From Prosthecobacter sp. (GTDB lineage: Bacteria > Verrucomicrobiota > Verrucomicrobiia > Verrucomicrobiales > Verrucomicrobiaceae): DNA of 64,000 bases. A program made the translations under genes and the position numbers. Every line of letters starts with the position of its first letter. Position 1 is the first letter of the stretch. The stretch spans positions 1-64,000 of the forward strand of contig JABARQ010000035.1 in assembly GCA_019186985.1 (NCBI GenBank), written 5' to 3'. The notes under the pieces are model-generated. The model was not told the DNA's origin and did not search any database. It was given only the letters and a program-made list of their open reading frames with translations. This document shows, piece after piece, positions 44,925-54,475 of this stretch.

Positions 44925-45242
44925 TCATCCCTGGAGCTTGGTCACGGCCTCGACCTCGACGCTTTGCTTCGTCCGGTACAGGGCGACGATGATGGCCAGG
45001 CCGACGGCCACTTCGGCGGCGGCCACCGTGATGGTAAAGAAGACCAGGGCCTGGGCGGTGTAGTCAGGCAGGCCTTGAGTGACGTTGAAGCGTGAGAAGG
45101 CCACCAGGGCGAGGTTGGCCGCACTGAGCATCATCTCCAGGCACATGTAAATGATGAGGATGTTGCGGCGGGCGATCACACCTGCCAGGCCCAGGCTGAA
45201 CAGGATGCCGCTGACGATGAGGTAATGATTCAGGGTGATCAT
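44925..45242 (-). CDS. nuoK: NADH-quinone oxidoreductase subunit K
   Basis: The 105-aa three-helix subunit has the two conserved membrane Glu residues (IYMCLEMMLSAANLALVAFS and AAAEVAVGLAIIVALYR). Its ATG overlaps the TGA of nuoJ by the usual ATGA, so the two are coupled. Confidence 0.96.
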   Translation of the reverse strand: MITLNHYLIVSGILFSLGLAGVIARRNILIIYMCLEMMLSAANLALVAFSRFNVTQGLPDYTAQALVFFTITVAAAEVAVGLAIIVALYRTKQSVEVEAVTKLQG

Positions 45243-45838
45243 GACGGTGAGGAGCCCTCCTTGTCACGCTTGCTCAGGGCCACGACGCCCACGGTGCCCA
45301 CCAGGAGCAGCAGGCCGACGACCTGGAGGTGGAAGGCATACTTGGAAAAGAGGGTGTCACCCATCAGCTTGGCGTCCGGCAGGCTGCCAGCCTTGAGGTC
45401 GTTGGAGATGGTGGGGAGATTCTTGCTGCCCAGCGCCTCCCAACGGGCGCCGGCTTCCTGCAGCTTGAGCGCCGCCGACCGCGTGGTGGCGGCACTTTCT
45501 GGCAGACGACCGGACACCGTGGCAATCTGCACCGCCAGGATGGCCGCGACGGCGACGCCTGCGGCAATGGCAGCCAGGTTGGTGCGTCCGTGATCCGCCT
45601 CCTCCTTGATGTCCATGAGCATGATGATGAACAGGAAGAGCACCATCACCGCCCCGGCATAGACGAGCACCTGCAGGGTGCCTATGAAGAAGGCGTCGAG
45701 GCTGAGGAAGAGGGCGGCCAGTCCGACGAAGCTGACCGCGAGGGACAGGGCGCTGGTGACCGGGTTGCGGGCGATGACCACGTTCAGGCCGAAGCCGAGG
45801 GTGATCAGCGCGAAGAGGAAGAAGAGGAGGGGAGGCAT
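45239..45838 (-). CDS. nuoJ: NADH-quinone oxidoreductase subunit J
   Basis: The 199-aa subunit has five membrane helices, with the conserved LQVLVYAGAVMVLFLFIIMLMD. The ATG at 45838 (MPPLLFFLFALITLGFGLNVV) is preferred to an upstream frame start that would overlap nuoI. A polar insertion of about 50 residues after helix 4 (VSGRLPESAATTRSAALKLQEAG) is notable. Confidence 0.94.
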   Translation of the reverse strand: MPPLLFFLFALITLGFGLNVVIARNPVTSALSLAVSFVGLAALFLSLDAFFIGTLQVLVYAGAVMVLFLFIIMLMDIKEEADHGRTNLAAIAAGVAVAAILAVQIATVSGRLPESAATTRSAALKLQEAGARWEALGSKNLPTISNDLKAGSLPDAKLMGDTLFSKYAFHLQVVGLLLLVGTVGVVALSKRDKEGSSPS

Positions 45839-45843
45839 CGAGG

Positions 45844-46389
45844 CTACTTGAGTTCGTTCCACTTGTTCACCAGGCCCACGCGCTTGCCGCCGATCTCATA
45901 GAGTCGCTGCTTGTCGTGGACCATCTCCTTGCGGCTGAGGCCGGTGATGGCGTAATCCTTGCGCAGGAAGATGGCCTGCTCGGGGCAGACCTCCTCGCAC
46001 ATGCCGCAGTAGATGCAGCGGATCATGTCGATCTCGAACTCCTTGGGACGCTTCTCGACCTTGGCCCAGGGATCGTCGCTGGGGATCTCGCCGGGGGTGA
46101 TCTTGATGGCCTTGGGCGGGCAGATGAACTCGCAGAGCTGGCAGCTCACGCAGCGTTCGCGGTCCTGCTCGTCCGTGACCAGGGCCGGGGCGCCGCGGTA
46201 ATAGTCAGGAAGGTGGGAATCCCATTTTTCCTCCGGGTATTCCATGGTGACCTTCGGTTTGCGGCCGATGATCTGGGAGAGGGTTTTGAAGGCATGGCCG
46301 AGGGTGATCTTCAGGCCCTTGAGCAGGGTGGAGATGAAGGCTTTCTCGTGCCAGGCGAGCTTCGGACGCTGAACAATGATGGTGGCCAT
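45844..46389 (-). CDS. nuoI: NADH-quinone oxidoreductase subunit I (2x[4Fe-4S])
   Basis: The 181-aa peripheral subunit has two ferredoxin-like cluster motifs, Cys80/83/86/90 (CVSCQLCEFICP) and Cys125/128/131/135 (CIYCGMCEEVCP), that hold clusters N6a and N6b leading to quinone. The N-terminal ~45 residues include the amphipathic membrane helix (TLLKGLKITLGHAFKTL). Confidence 0.97.
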   Translation of the reverse strand: MATIIVQRPKLAWHEKAFISTLLKGLKITLGHAFKTLSQIIGRKPKVTMEYPEEKWDSHLPDYYRGAPALVTDEQDRERCVSCQLCEFICPPKAIKITPGEIPSDDPWAKVEKRPKEFEIDMIRCIYCGMCEEVCPEQAIFLRKDYAITGLSRKEMVHDKQRLYEIGGKRVGLVNKWNELK

Positions 46390-46414
46390 CGTGGATCGGT
46401 CGAGAGGAGGGGGG

Positions 46415-47617
46415 TTACTTCACCGGAAACCAAATCATGAGGACGGCGGTGAGCAGCACGTTGGCCAGGGCGGCCTCGAACATGAACAACCAACCAAACT
46501 TCATCAGCTGGTCAAAGCGGAAACGGGGCAGGGACCAGCGGATCAGGATGAAGAAAAGGATGAAGCCCAGCACCTTGGCAAAGAAGGTGGCGATGTGCAG
46601 CAGACCCAGCCAGAGCGGGGTGGCTCCGGCCTTGAAGTCGAGGCCCAGCAGCGGGGCAAAGGGGATGCTCCAGCCGCCCAGGAACAGGGTCACCGCCAGG
46701 CCGGAGCCGATGATCATGGCGGCGTATTCACCCATGAAGAAGAGGGCGAACTTCATCGAGCTGTACTCGGTGTGGTAACCGCCGACGAGCTCGGTTTCGC
46801 ATTCGGCAAGGTCGAAGGGCAGGCGGTTGGTTTCCGCGAACATGGCCACGGTGAAGATCAGGAAGCTGATGATCATCGGGATCCAAAGGACCCAGCGGCC
46901 CAGGGAGAGGCCATCCCCCCAGAGCGGCAGGATCAGCCAGCCATGGGCATCCTGGAACTGGGTGATCTTGGGCAGGTTCATCTCCCCGAAGACCATGAAC
47001 ACCGGGATGATGGACAGGCCGAGGGAGATTTCGTAACTGATCATCTGGGCCGAGGAACGGACGCCACCCAGGAAAGGGTACTTGGAGTTGGAGGCCCAGC
47101 CTGCAAGGACGATGCCATAAACGCCCAGGGAGGCGATGGCGAAGGTGTAGAGCGGACCCACGTTGAGGTCGGCGATGACCGCCTTCACGGGCTGGGCGAG
47201 GCCAAGGAGGCTGAGGTCGAGTTCCGAGCCAAAGGGCAGGACGGCGCAGGTCAGCAGGGCGGGCACCACGGTGAGGCAGGGGGCCAGCCAGAAGTAGAAG
47301 GTGTTCACCATTTTCGGGGTGAAATCCTCCTTGAGGATGAACTTCACACCGTCCGCCGCCGCCTGGAACAGGCCGCCGATGCCAAAGATCTGGATGTCCT
47401 TCTTGAAACCCAGGAGTGTGAGGGGGATGCCCACCCGGTTGGGGCCCACGCGGTCCTGGATGACAGCGGAAAACCGCCGCTCCAGATAGACGCATACAGT
47501 GACGAGCGGCAAGACCGCCGCGAAGGTGAACCCCACGATTTTCACAAGGGAAACGATGAGGAACGTCAGGTCGATGTTGGCGAAGATGGCTGCCATCAGG
47601 TGCGGGGGGCGGGGCAT
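46415..47617 (-). CDS. nuoH: NADH-quinone oxidoreductase subunit H
   Basis: The 400-aa membrane subunit forms the quinone chamber. Conserved parts include YLERRFSAVIQDRVGPNRVG, the ETNRLPFDLAECETELVGGYHTEYSSMKFALFF motif with essential Glu residues, and RFDQLMKFGW near the end. It is the first gene of this nuo operon; the cytoplasmic arm genes (nuoA-G) are not in the window. A Rex-type site lies 34 bp upstream of the start. Confidence 0.97.
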   Translation of the reverse strand: MPRPPHLMAAIFANIDLTFLIVSLVKIVGFTFAAVLPLVTVCVYLERRFSAVIQDRVGPNRVGIPLTLLGFKKDIQIFGIGGLFQAAADGVKFILKEDFTPKMVNTFYFWLAPCLTVVPALLTCAVLPFGSELDLSLLGLAQPVKAVIADLNVGPLYTFAIASLGVYGIVLAGWASNSKYPFLGGVRSSAQMISYEISLGLSIIPVFMVFGEMNLPKITQFQDAHGWLILPLWGDGLSLGRWVLWIPMIISFLIFTVAMFAETNRLPFDLAECETELVGGYHTEYSSMKFALFFMGEYAAMIIGSGLAVTLFLGGWSIPFAPLLGLDFKAGATPLWLGLLHIATFFAKVLGFILFFILIRWSLPRFRFDQLMKFGWLFMFEAALANVLLTAVLMIWFPVK

Positions 47618-47650
47618 TATCAGGAGTGCTTCACAAGCGGCAACCCGAAT

Positions 47651-47668
47651 TTGTGAAAAATTTCACAA
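47651..47668. promoter_or_regulatory. Rex-type operator upstream of nuoH
   Basis: The 18-bp palindrome TTGTGAAAAATTTCACAA is an exact fit to the Rex consensus TTGTGAA-N4-TTCACAA. It lies 34 bp upstream of the nuoH start, in the promoter zone. It is the partner of the site at 22247-22264 before atpB. Confidence 0.82.
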
Positions 47669-47808
47669 GCTCCCTTTGGAACTGCGAGCCGAGGCCGTCA
47701 TACTGGCTTTTGAAGCTCTTTTTCAAGGTTCGAAGAAGGCACGGCCTCGTATTTGCTTGGCAATCTCCCTGTGTTTTGCTTTGAGGATGTCATACATCAT
47801 CATTCAGC

Positions 47809-48404
47809 ATGAGCGCTCCCGCCGCTGGCTCCGAGAACAACCATGCACGTTTTTGCACGACGCGGTGGAGTCTTGTGGTTCGTGCGAACAGTCAGGATGG
47901 AGGGGCAGTCGCCGATGCCCTTGAAAACCTGTGCCGCATCTATTGGCAGCCGATTTTCGGGGAGATCCGACGACGGGGATGGTCGGAGGCAGATGCCCAG
48001 GACCTGGCCTAGGAGTTTTTTGTACGGTTGCTGCGGCGTGACGCCTTTGGAAAGGCGGATCGTGAGAAGGGCAGGCTGCGTGCCTATCTTCTGGGCGCCC
48101 TGGATTTTTATCTCATCGACGTGCTGAGGGGCAGGCAGGCCTTGAAGAGGGGGGCGGTGCCGTGATGCTGCCGCTGGTTCCAGGAGCGGGCGGGGCAGGG
48201 GGGCAGGACCCGCCTGACCGGGGCGCGACACCTGCCGAGGCCTTTGATCAAAGCTGGTCCCTGGTGCTGATGGACCGTGCGCTTGAAGCCTTGCGGGCCG
48301 AGTATGTCTCATCAGGCAGGGAGTCGATCTTCGCCATGGTGGAGCCATTTTTGACCCGGGAGGCGGAGGCTGATGAGTACGAGAGGATCAGCCAGACAGT
48401 GACA
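47809..48404 (+). pseudogene. Broken ECF-type sigma-70 factor
   Basis: The frame from 47809 encodes the start of a planctomycete/verrucomicrobial ECF sigma factor (RFCTTRWSLVVRANSQDG, LENLCRIYWQPIFGEIRRRGWSEADAQDLA). It is stopped by TAG at 48010-48012 where a Gln codon is usual (DLTQEFF). The same frame goes on with EFFVRLLRRDAFGKADREKGRLRAYLLGAL until a frameshift near 48155-48162. The third piece (EAFDQSWSLVLMDRALEALRAEYVSSGRESIFAMVEPFLT) is in another frame. There is no room for region 4, so the gene is also cut at its 3' end. It was probably an envelope or development regulator; it should be inactive now. Confidence 0.85.
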
Positions 48405-48937
48405 TGACGGCGGTGGATCTGTGCTGGATTCGTCCGTCGGTTCTTCAGTTGAGCGGCACCACGGCGGCCGCCAGGGCAACCCAGATCTACACCGACGGCT
48501 GGCCGTCCGGCATCGCGGTGGACATGATTGGCGCGCTCTATGACAGGAGACTGGATGCCCAGAGTGCGCTGAGGCTGGGGCCTGTTGATTCTGTCAATGG
48601 CAATGGCAGGCTTGTGTTCAGCGGGGCCGGTCTGCAGCCGGATGTCACCGTAACCCGGTTCAACATCCAGCCCGCCACAACTGCCGGTGCGACGAGCGTC
48701 ACCAAAATTCCGGCAACCAACAGCAGCTTCAGCCTCGCGATCACGCAGAGCTCGGGCTTGTTCTCCGGGACTTTCACCCCGAACTGGACTCAGGCGGTTT
48801 CAACAAAGCCGTCCTTCAAGGGGGTCCTGCTTCAGAAGGGCGCATCCGCCGGAGGCTATGGCTTCTTCCACTCCAACCGATCCAATGACACGGACCCGGA
48901 ATCTGGCAGGGTTGTCCTGGATGCAGGAGAGCCATGA
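48404..48937 (+). pseudogene. C-terminal remnant of a Calx-beta-type exoprotein paralogue
   Basis: The frame encodes YTDGWPSGIAV, a middle part, then FSLAITQSSGLFSGTFTP and PSFKGVLLQKGASAGGYGFFHS. This matches the last ~150 residues of the exoprotein at 49341-52895 (YGWPEGLAAVV, FSLSVSQSTGLFGGKFTH, PAFSGVVFQKGPQRGGYGHFLS). No signal peptide or N-terminal domains remain. It abuts the broken sigma gene, so both seem left from rearrangement. Confidence 0.75.
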
Positions 48938-49340
48938 TTGACCGCATGGCGGCTGAGCGCAGGGCTGGCCCGTGGCATGAATGCCATCACCAAGAGAAGA
49001 GGGGCATCAAAATCCTGCCCGGCGCGCAGGGGGTGATGCACATGACCGGTCACCTTGGGGGCTGGTGGAAAAAACTTTAAAATCCTATTGGACAGGAGTG
49101 ATTTAGTTGCCATTTAATTCACATCATAGAAGTATGATATGCTGTGAGGCGCTACCCGCCAGCAGCCGCCATTGATCCCCTTCCGGGGAAGATGCCCCCC
49201 TTTTCATATCCCCGATCCCGGAATGGGAAGGGGAGTCCTTCAGGCCTGATGACCCCGCACCGGGGAGTTTGGAGCCAGCCACCCGTCGGCAAAGCGGCCC
49301 TATGGCCGTGGAGGCGGCGAATCTCCCAACACATCAGATC
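48938..49340. other. Leader region of the exoprotein gene
   Basis: About 400 bp with no gene. An AT-rich patch (49085-49140: ttaattcacatc, then tatgatatgc) may contain the promoter of the downstream surface locus. No clear -35/-10 spacing was settled. Confidence 0.4.
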
Positions 49341-52300
49341 ATGATTATTCAACGAACTCTCCTCCGTCTGCTTGGTGCTCTGGCGCTCGCAGGCGTTTCG
49401 GCTGCTTCCGGGGCCACCGTAACTCCGCCGGCCAACGGCGACATCTTCCTTGGCGTCAGGGCTTCCGGCGGCCAGGGCTCGGGCGTCTCCCTTCTCATCA
49501 ATCTAGGGGATGATGCCAGCTTTAAAAATGCAACCGCAGGCGGAACGCTGTCGCTTGGCAGCCTGGGTGCAGAGCTTGTCGCCGCCTTTGGCTCGAACTG
49601 GGCCACGCGCAGCGATCTGGCCTGGGGAATTTTTGGTGCACGCAACCAGGCCAACCCGGTCGTTTATGGCTCACGCCCACAGTCTCCGGTCGGGTTTCCA
49701 GCCTCCGCCTATGCGGCCCAGGACCTGACTCAACGGACATCCACCAAGAACCAGATCATCAGTGTGGTGGACGCCTATTCACTGCTGGAGCCGTTTTCTG
49801 GAAACGCCCTGGCGGCGTTGCAGACCAATGCGCTCAACAGCGGCAGCTATAACTTCCAGGTGGGGGCTGGAGGAACCACGGATTTTGGCAGCCTGAGCCA
49901 GTGGACAACCATCGAAGGTGACTTCGGTGCCGGCCCCGGGGGGACGGTGCTCGACTTCTTCCAACATGGAGGCACCCCCACGGTTCCCGCCACCGAGCGG
50001 CTGGGGTCCTTTGAGATCACCAGCGCGGGAGCCCTGAGCTTCACCCGTTCGCTTCCTGCTGGAGTTGCTGGAATCAGGCTGGCCTCGGCTTCGTTTTCCG
50101 TGGATGAAGATGACGGAACAGTGACCCTGACCTTCCGTCGCACGGATGATGTCAGTGCAGCTGTTTCAGCCACCTTCAGCACGTCGGACGGCAGTGCCGC
50201 CGCCGGAACGGACTATACGGCGCAGTCGAATGTGCCGGTGAGCTTCGGCATCAACGAATTCGAGAAGTCCCTGACGGTGCCGATCCTGGACCGTGCAGGC
50301 ATCTTGGCCTCGCGCAGCTTCACCGTGACGCTTTCCGATGCTTCATCCGGGGCACAGATTGTCTCACCTGCCTCGGCAACCATCACCATTCAGGACACGG
50401 ACAGCGAGGTTCAGTTTGCGTCTGCGTCAGTGCAGGTGCGTGCGCTGGATGCCCTGAACCAGCCGGCAACGGTGGAGCTTGTGGTGAATCGCAGCGGCAG
50501 CCTAGCGGCTCCGGCCTCGGTGCAGGCAAGCCTGGGCGGTGGCAGCCTCGAAAGCGGGGTGGACTTCACCTTCAGCAGCCCTGTCACCCTGAACTTTGAC
50601 GCGGGCGAAAGCTCCGAACTGATCAGCATTCCGCTGAACAACATTCCGGCTGGCGACCTTCCAGGCACGATCGTGCTGACTTTGGGCGGTGCGTCTGGCG
50701 TCAGCCTGGGAGCCAACAGCTCCGTCACAGTGAACGTGCTGCCGAACAGCGGCGAGATTGCCTTTGCCTCCGCAGCCCAGGAGGTCAGTGCGGTCACCGG
50801 CCTGGGCGACCCCAGCCTGATCACGGTGAACCTGACCCGCAGCGGCGGCACCGTCGGGCCGGCCTCCGTGCAGGTGGCCGTCACGGGTGGGTCACTCACC
50901 AGCGGCACGCATTTTGTGGCGCTTGCGGCTCCGACTACGGTGAGCTTTGCGGATGGTGCTGACAGCGCGAGCCTCAACATCCAGCTTAACAGCATTGGTT
51001 CGGCATTATTGAACAGCGGCGCCACCATTGTGCTCAGCCTTGGCAGCCCCACGAACTCGGCGACGATCGGCGCGCTATCCACCACCACGGTCACCGTGGT
51101 GGGTTCCGCAGGTTCGATCTCCCTGGGCGCGGCCAGCTTCAACGTCCGCGAGGAGGCCGGCACTTTTCTGATTCCGGTCGTGCGCACGGGAGGCAGCAGC
51201 GGCGAGGTGAGTGTGCGTATCAGCAGCGCCCCGGGTTCTGCCGTTTCACCGGCTGATTTCACCGCCTTGAACAATGTGCTGGTCAGCTTTGCCGACGGCC
51301 AGACGACCGCCACGGTGCCTGTGGTCATCGCCAACACGGTGCCCAACGAGCCCAACGAAACCTTCACGGTCACGCTGGGCGACGCTGCCGGAGGAGCCAC
51401 GGTGGGGGCCACAAACACGGCGACCATAAGAATCCTGGACGCGGACACCGCAGTTCCGAGCCTCGCGCTCACAGCTCCGAAGAATGCTGTCAGGTTCGCC
51501 GCCCCCAATGCCACGGTCAACCTCGTGGGCGCCGCCAAGGACAACAAGCAGGTGGCTTCGATCCTTCTGGAGCTCAACGGTGCCGCGCCGGTGTCGGTGG
51601 CCTTTTCGACCGATGCGAAAGGCGTTGCCTCCTTCAATCATCCCGTGACCGCCCTGCGGGGCACGAACATTGCCGTTCTGCGCAGCCTGGATCATCGCGG
51701 CAACGTCTCGGCCCCTGTCGCGGTGACCTTCACCTACGATGATCCCTTCCCGGCCCTCGCCGGCAAATACGCGGGGCTTTCCCTGGCATCGGGTGCCACG
51801 GCTCCTTCGCACAGCAGCAGCGGCCTGGTGGGCATCCAGGTTCTGCCATCAGGCTCCTTCAGCGGCAAGCTGACCGTGGACGGGCTGGCGCTTTCCTTCA
51901 ACGGCTTCATCGGCACCGGCGGCACCGCGCGCTTTGGCGCCACAGGGGCCTCCAGGGTGCGGGTCGAGAGGCCTAACAAGCCGGGCTTTGAAATCTCCTT
52001 CGTGCTCGACCTCGGGGCGGGTGCGGGTGTGAAGCGCATCAACGGCACGGTCACGGAATACCGCCGGAGCACCGTTGTCGGAACGTCCTCCTTCGTTGCT
52101 GAGCGGGCGGGTTTCAGCAAGAGCAGCTCTGTTCCTGGCCAGTATCTGGCAAACAAGGGCGCCTACACCCTGGTGCTTCCCGCGCAGCCGCAGTCGTCGG
52201 AATTCACGGCTCATGATTATCCCCAGGGGGATGGCGTCGGCAGCGCCACGGTGAAGGCCGACGGCACGGTGTCGTTTGCCGGAACGCTGGCCGACGGCAC

Positions 52301-52895
52301 GAAGTTCACCGCTTCCAGCCTGCTCTGGGGCGACCTGCGCCTGCCGCTTTACACGGAGCTCTATGGCAAGGCCGGATCGTTGGGCGGAATCATTGCCTTC
52401 AACGACTCCCTGCCTGCCTCAGACTTCAAGGGGGAAGGCCTCTTCTGGTTCCGCCCCTTCCAGAACGTCCAGCATTATCCGTATGGCTGGCCGGAGGGCC
52501 TTGCGGCCGTGGTGCTTGGCGCAAAGTATGCCGTTGGCTCCACCAGTTCGCTGGGCGTGTTGCCTGCTGCGGATGCAAACCTTGGCAACGCCGTGCTGGA
52601 ATTCACTGACGGCCTTCTGGCGGATGACGTGACAAAGGCGGTGAACCTGGACGCCAGGGACAAGGCGGTCAACGCGCCGGTGGCGGACAAGAGCTTCAGC
52701 CTCAGCGTCAGCCAGTCCACGGGCCTCTTCGGCGGCAAATTCACTCATAGCGACGGAACTCAGCCGGCCTTCAGCGGCGTGGTCTTTCAGAAAGGACCGC
52801 AGCGCGGCGGCTACGGCCACTTCCTCAGCACCACGCCGAAGGTGCGTGACGGCTCGGGTGAGGCGGGTGCCGTCACCCTCTCGCCTCGCTCATGA
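49341..52895 (+). CDS. Large exported protein with four Calx-beta-like domains
   Basis: The 1184-aa protein has a signal peptide (MIIQRTLLRLLGALALAGVSAASGA). An N-terminal beta-rich domain (25-245; GDIFLGVRASGGQGSGVSLLINLGDD) is of a kind common in verrucomicrobial exoproteins. Four Calx-beta-like repeats follow at about 246-355, 356-470, 471-590 and 591-706 (e.g. ASFSVDEDDGTVTLTFRRTDD, DGSAAAGTDYTA, VTLSDASSGAQI). A C-terminal portion (710-1184) ends with a domain shared with the remnant at 48404-48937. Calx-beta domains bind calcium and occur in adhesins. It is probably a surface or secreted protein; the ATG at 49341 is chosen for its signal peptide. Confidence 0.88.
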   Translation: MIIQRTLLRLLGALALAGVSAASGATVTPPANGDIFLGVRASGGQGSGVSLLINLGDDASFKNATAGGTLSLGSLGAELVAAFGSNWATRSDLAWGIFGARNQANPVVYGSRPQSPVGFPASAYAAQDLTQRTSTKNQIISVVDAYSLLEPFSGNALAALQTNALNSGSYNFQVGAGGTTDFGSLSQWTTIEGDFGAGPGGTVLDFFQHGGTPTVPATERLGSFEITSAGALSFTRSLPAGVAGIRLASASFSVDEDDGTVTLTFRRTDDVSAAVSATFSTSDGSAAAGTDYTAQSNVPVSFGINEFEKSLTVPILDRAGILASRSFTVTLSDASSGAQIVSPASATITIQDTDSEVQFASASVQVRALDALNQPATVELVVNRSGSLAAPASVQASLGGGSLESGVDFTFSSPVTLNFDAGESSELISIPLNNIPAGDLPGTIVLTLGGASGVSLGANSSVTVNVLPNSGEIAFASAAQEVSAVTGLGDPSLITVNLTRSGGTVGPASVQVAVTGGSLTSGTHFVALAAPTTVSFADGADSASLNIQLNSIGSALLNSGATIVLSLGSPTNSATIGALSTTTVTVVGSAGSISLGAASFNVREEAGTFLIPVVRTGGSSGEVSVRISSAPGSAVSPADFTALNNVLVSFADGQTTATVPVVIANTVPNEPNETFTVTLGDAAGGATVGATNTATIRILDADTAVPSLALTAPKNAVRFAAPNATVNLVGAAKDNKQVASILLELNGAAPVSVAFSTDAKGVASFNHPVTALRGTNIAVLRSLDHRGNVSAPVAVTFTYDDPFPALAGKYAGLSLASGATAPSHSSSGLVGIQVLPSGSFSGKLTVDGLALSFNGFIGTGGTARFGATGASRVRVERPNKPGFEISFVLDLGAGAGVKRINGTVTEYRRSTVVGTSSFVAERAGFSKSSSVPGQYLANKGAYTLVLPAQPQSSEFTAHDYPQGDGVGSATVKADGTVSFAGTLADGTKFTASSLLWGDLRLPLYTELYGKAGSLGGIIAFNDSLPASDFKGEGLFWFRPFQNVQHYPYGWPEGLAAVVLGAKYAVGSTSSLGVLPAADANLGNAVLEFTDGLLADDVTKAVNLDARDKAVNAPVADKSFSLSVSQSTGLFGGKFTHSDGTQPAFSGVVFQKGPQRGGYGHFLSTTPKVRDGSGEAGAVTLSPRS

Positions 52896-52950
52896 CCCCC
52901 CCGGCCGATCCAATTCTTAAAACGACAACCTTTTGCCAGCATCAACGATC

Positions 52951-54339
52951 ATGAAAACGCTCAAAACACTCGCGCTCAGCGCCCTGGTCTTCGCCGGAGC
53001 CATTCAGGCCTCCGCCCAGACCGTCATCCGCATCGTCGCCTCCAACGGCGACCGCACCGCCACCCAGACCGCCATCTCCAACCTCCTCGATTCCGGATGG
53101 AAGTTCCAGGGGATCAATGGCAGCACCACTTCCAGCGGCAGCCTCGCGACCGCCACCGGGGCCAACTTTGGAGCCTGGAACGGCGCGTACGGAGGTAATC
53201 CGGTGATCATCAAGGTCAGTTATTCCGGTGCCCTGGCAGGCATCGCCGCCGTGGCGGGAAACCTGGACCAGCGCTTTGTGGCGACGGACGGCACGGGCTC
53301 GGGGGCCGTGGCCAACCCGCTCACCAGCTCAACTCCTTCGGACTATGAGATCGCCAAGGCGGACTTTGGCTTCTCCACGAACTTCCAGTCCACCTCACCC
53401 TTCAACGGCACCTTCCAGGGGGTGACCTACAGTACGGTGGTCGAGGAGATTGTCGGGGTCTCTCCACTTGGCTTTTATGCCAGCCCGGGATTCCCAGGTT
53501 CACCGGTGAACCCGCATGGCGCCGGCTATGAGTTCGGCAGCTACAAGCCCAACATCACCACCCAGATCGCGCAGCTGCTTTACACGACGGGTTCGGTATC
53601 ACTGGCCCAGCTGACCGGCGACTACACGGTCAACGGTGGCGATCCCACGGATCACCGCCTCTATCGTGTCTATGCCATTGGGCGTAACACGGACGCCGGC
53701 CAGCGTTTCGGCGCCTACACCGAAATCGGCCTGGGCACGACCACCAATGTCACGGTCTGGTTCCCCTCCGTTTCGGGCGCAACGACGACCAGCGGCATCA
53801 CCTATGGGGGCACGGTCACCTCCCATCAGCTCTGGCCCGTCAGCCAGCAGCCGGGCACTTTTGCCGTGCCGCTGGGAAGCGGTGGTTACAACTCCGGCGC
53901 CAACCTGGCCGCAGCCCTCACCGTCACCCTCGGCTCCGCCGCCTACAAGGGCCAGTATGTGGATGAAAACAGCCAGACGCAGGAGCTCTATCCCAATGCC
54001 GTCGGCGGCTACTACATTGGCTATGTGACTCCGGGTGATGCGACCAACCGCGTGCTTGGCGGCAATGGTGTCGTGCCTTCCGCAAGCCGGGGCGTGGCCC
54101 TGCGCTACAATGGTGTGGAGCTGACGGACGAAAACGTCCGCAACGGCACCTACACCGCATGGCTCTACAACCGCATCCTCAAGCCGCAGACGGGCCTCAC
54201 CGGCGCCAAGCTCACCTTTGCCAACGCCCTGCGGGACCGCATCCGTGATGTCGACGCTCCTTCCGGCGGCGGCCTCTTCAACAATGAAAGCTTCCTTGTG
54301 AAGCGCTTCACCGACGGCGGCCTCGTGGTGCCGAAATGA
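52951..54339 (+). CDS. Exported periplasmic-binding-like protein
   Basis: The 462-aa protein has a signal peptide (MKTLKTLALSALVFAGAIQASAQ) and starts VIRIVASNGDRTATQTAISNLLD, like PstS-type phosphate-binding proteins common in Verrucomicrobiota. The middle has DYEIAKADFGFSTNFQSTSPF and IVGVSPLGFYASPG, and RVYAIGRNTDAGQRFGAYTEIGLG resembles the ligand-site motif RDxxSGT. No transporter genes are nearby, so it may be an envelope protein that has kept the fold. It sits 55 bp after the Calx-beta gene. Confidence 0.65.
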   Translation: MKTLKTLALSALVFAGAIQASAQTVIRIVASNGDRTATQTAISNLLDSGWKFQGINGSTTSSGSLATATGANFGAWNGAYGGNPVIIKVSYSGALAGIAAVAGNLDQRFVATDGTGSGAVANPLTSSTPSDYEIAKADFGFSTNFQSTSPFNGTFQGVTYSTVVEEIVGVSPLGFYASPGFPGSPVNPHGAGYEFGSYKPNITTQIAQLLYTTGSVSLAQLTGDYTVNGGDPTDHRLYRVYAIGRNTDAGQRFGAYTEIGLGTTTNVTVWFPSVSGATTTSGITYGGTVTSHQLWPVSQQPGTFAVPLGSGGYNSGANLAAALTVTLGSAAYKGQYVDENSQTQELYPNAVGGYYIGYVTPGDATNRVLGGNGVVPSASRGVALRYNGVELTDENVRNGTYTAWLYNRILKPQTGLTGAKLTFANALRDRIRDVDAPSGGGLFNNESFLVKRFTDGGLVVPK

Positions 54340-54475
54340 CAATCCGGCCGCCTCCGCGCGGCCACCTCCCGACAGCGACCAACACACCCGTGCGGGTGCC
54401 ATGCAAGCACCCGCACGGGCTCTCTCTCTCAGACGCCCAGCAAAAGTTCCAAACCATGACCGCACCTGCGGAGTG

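Noticed and set aside
48162-48407. Separate small gene after the sigma fragment
   Set aside because: Its sequence is the frameshifted continuation of the same ECF sigma factor, so it is part of the pseudogene.
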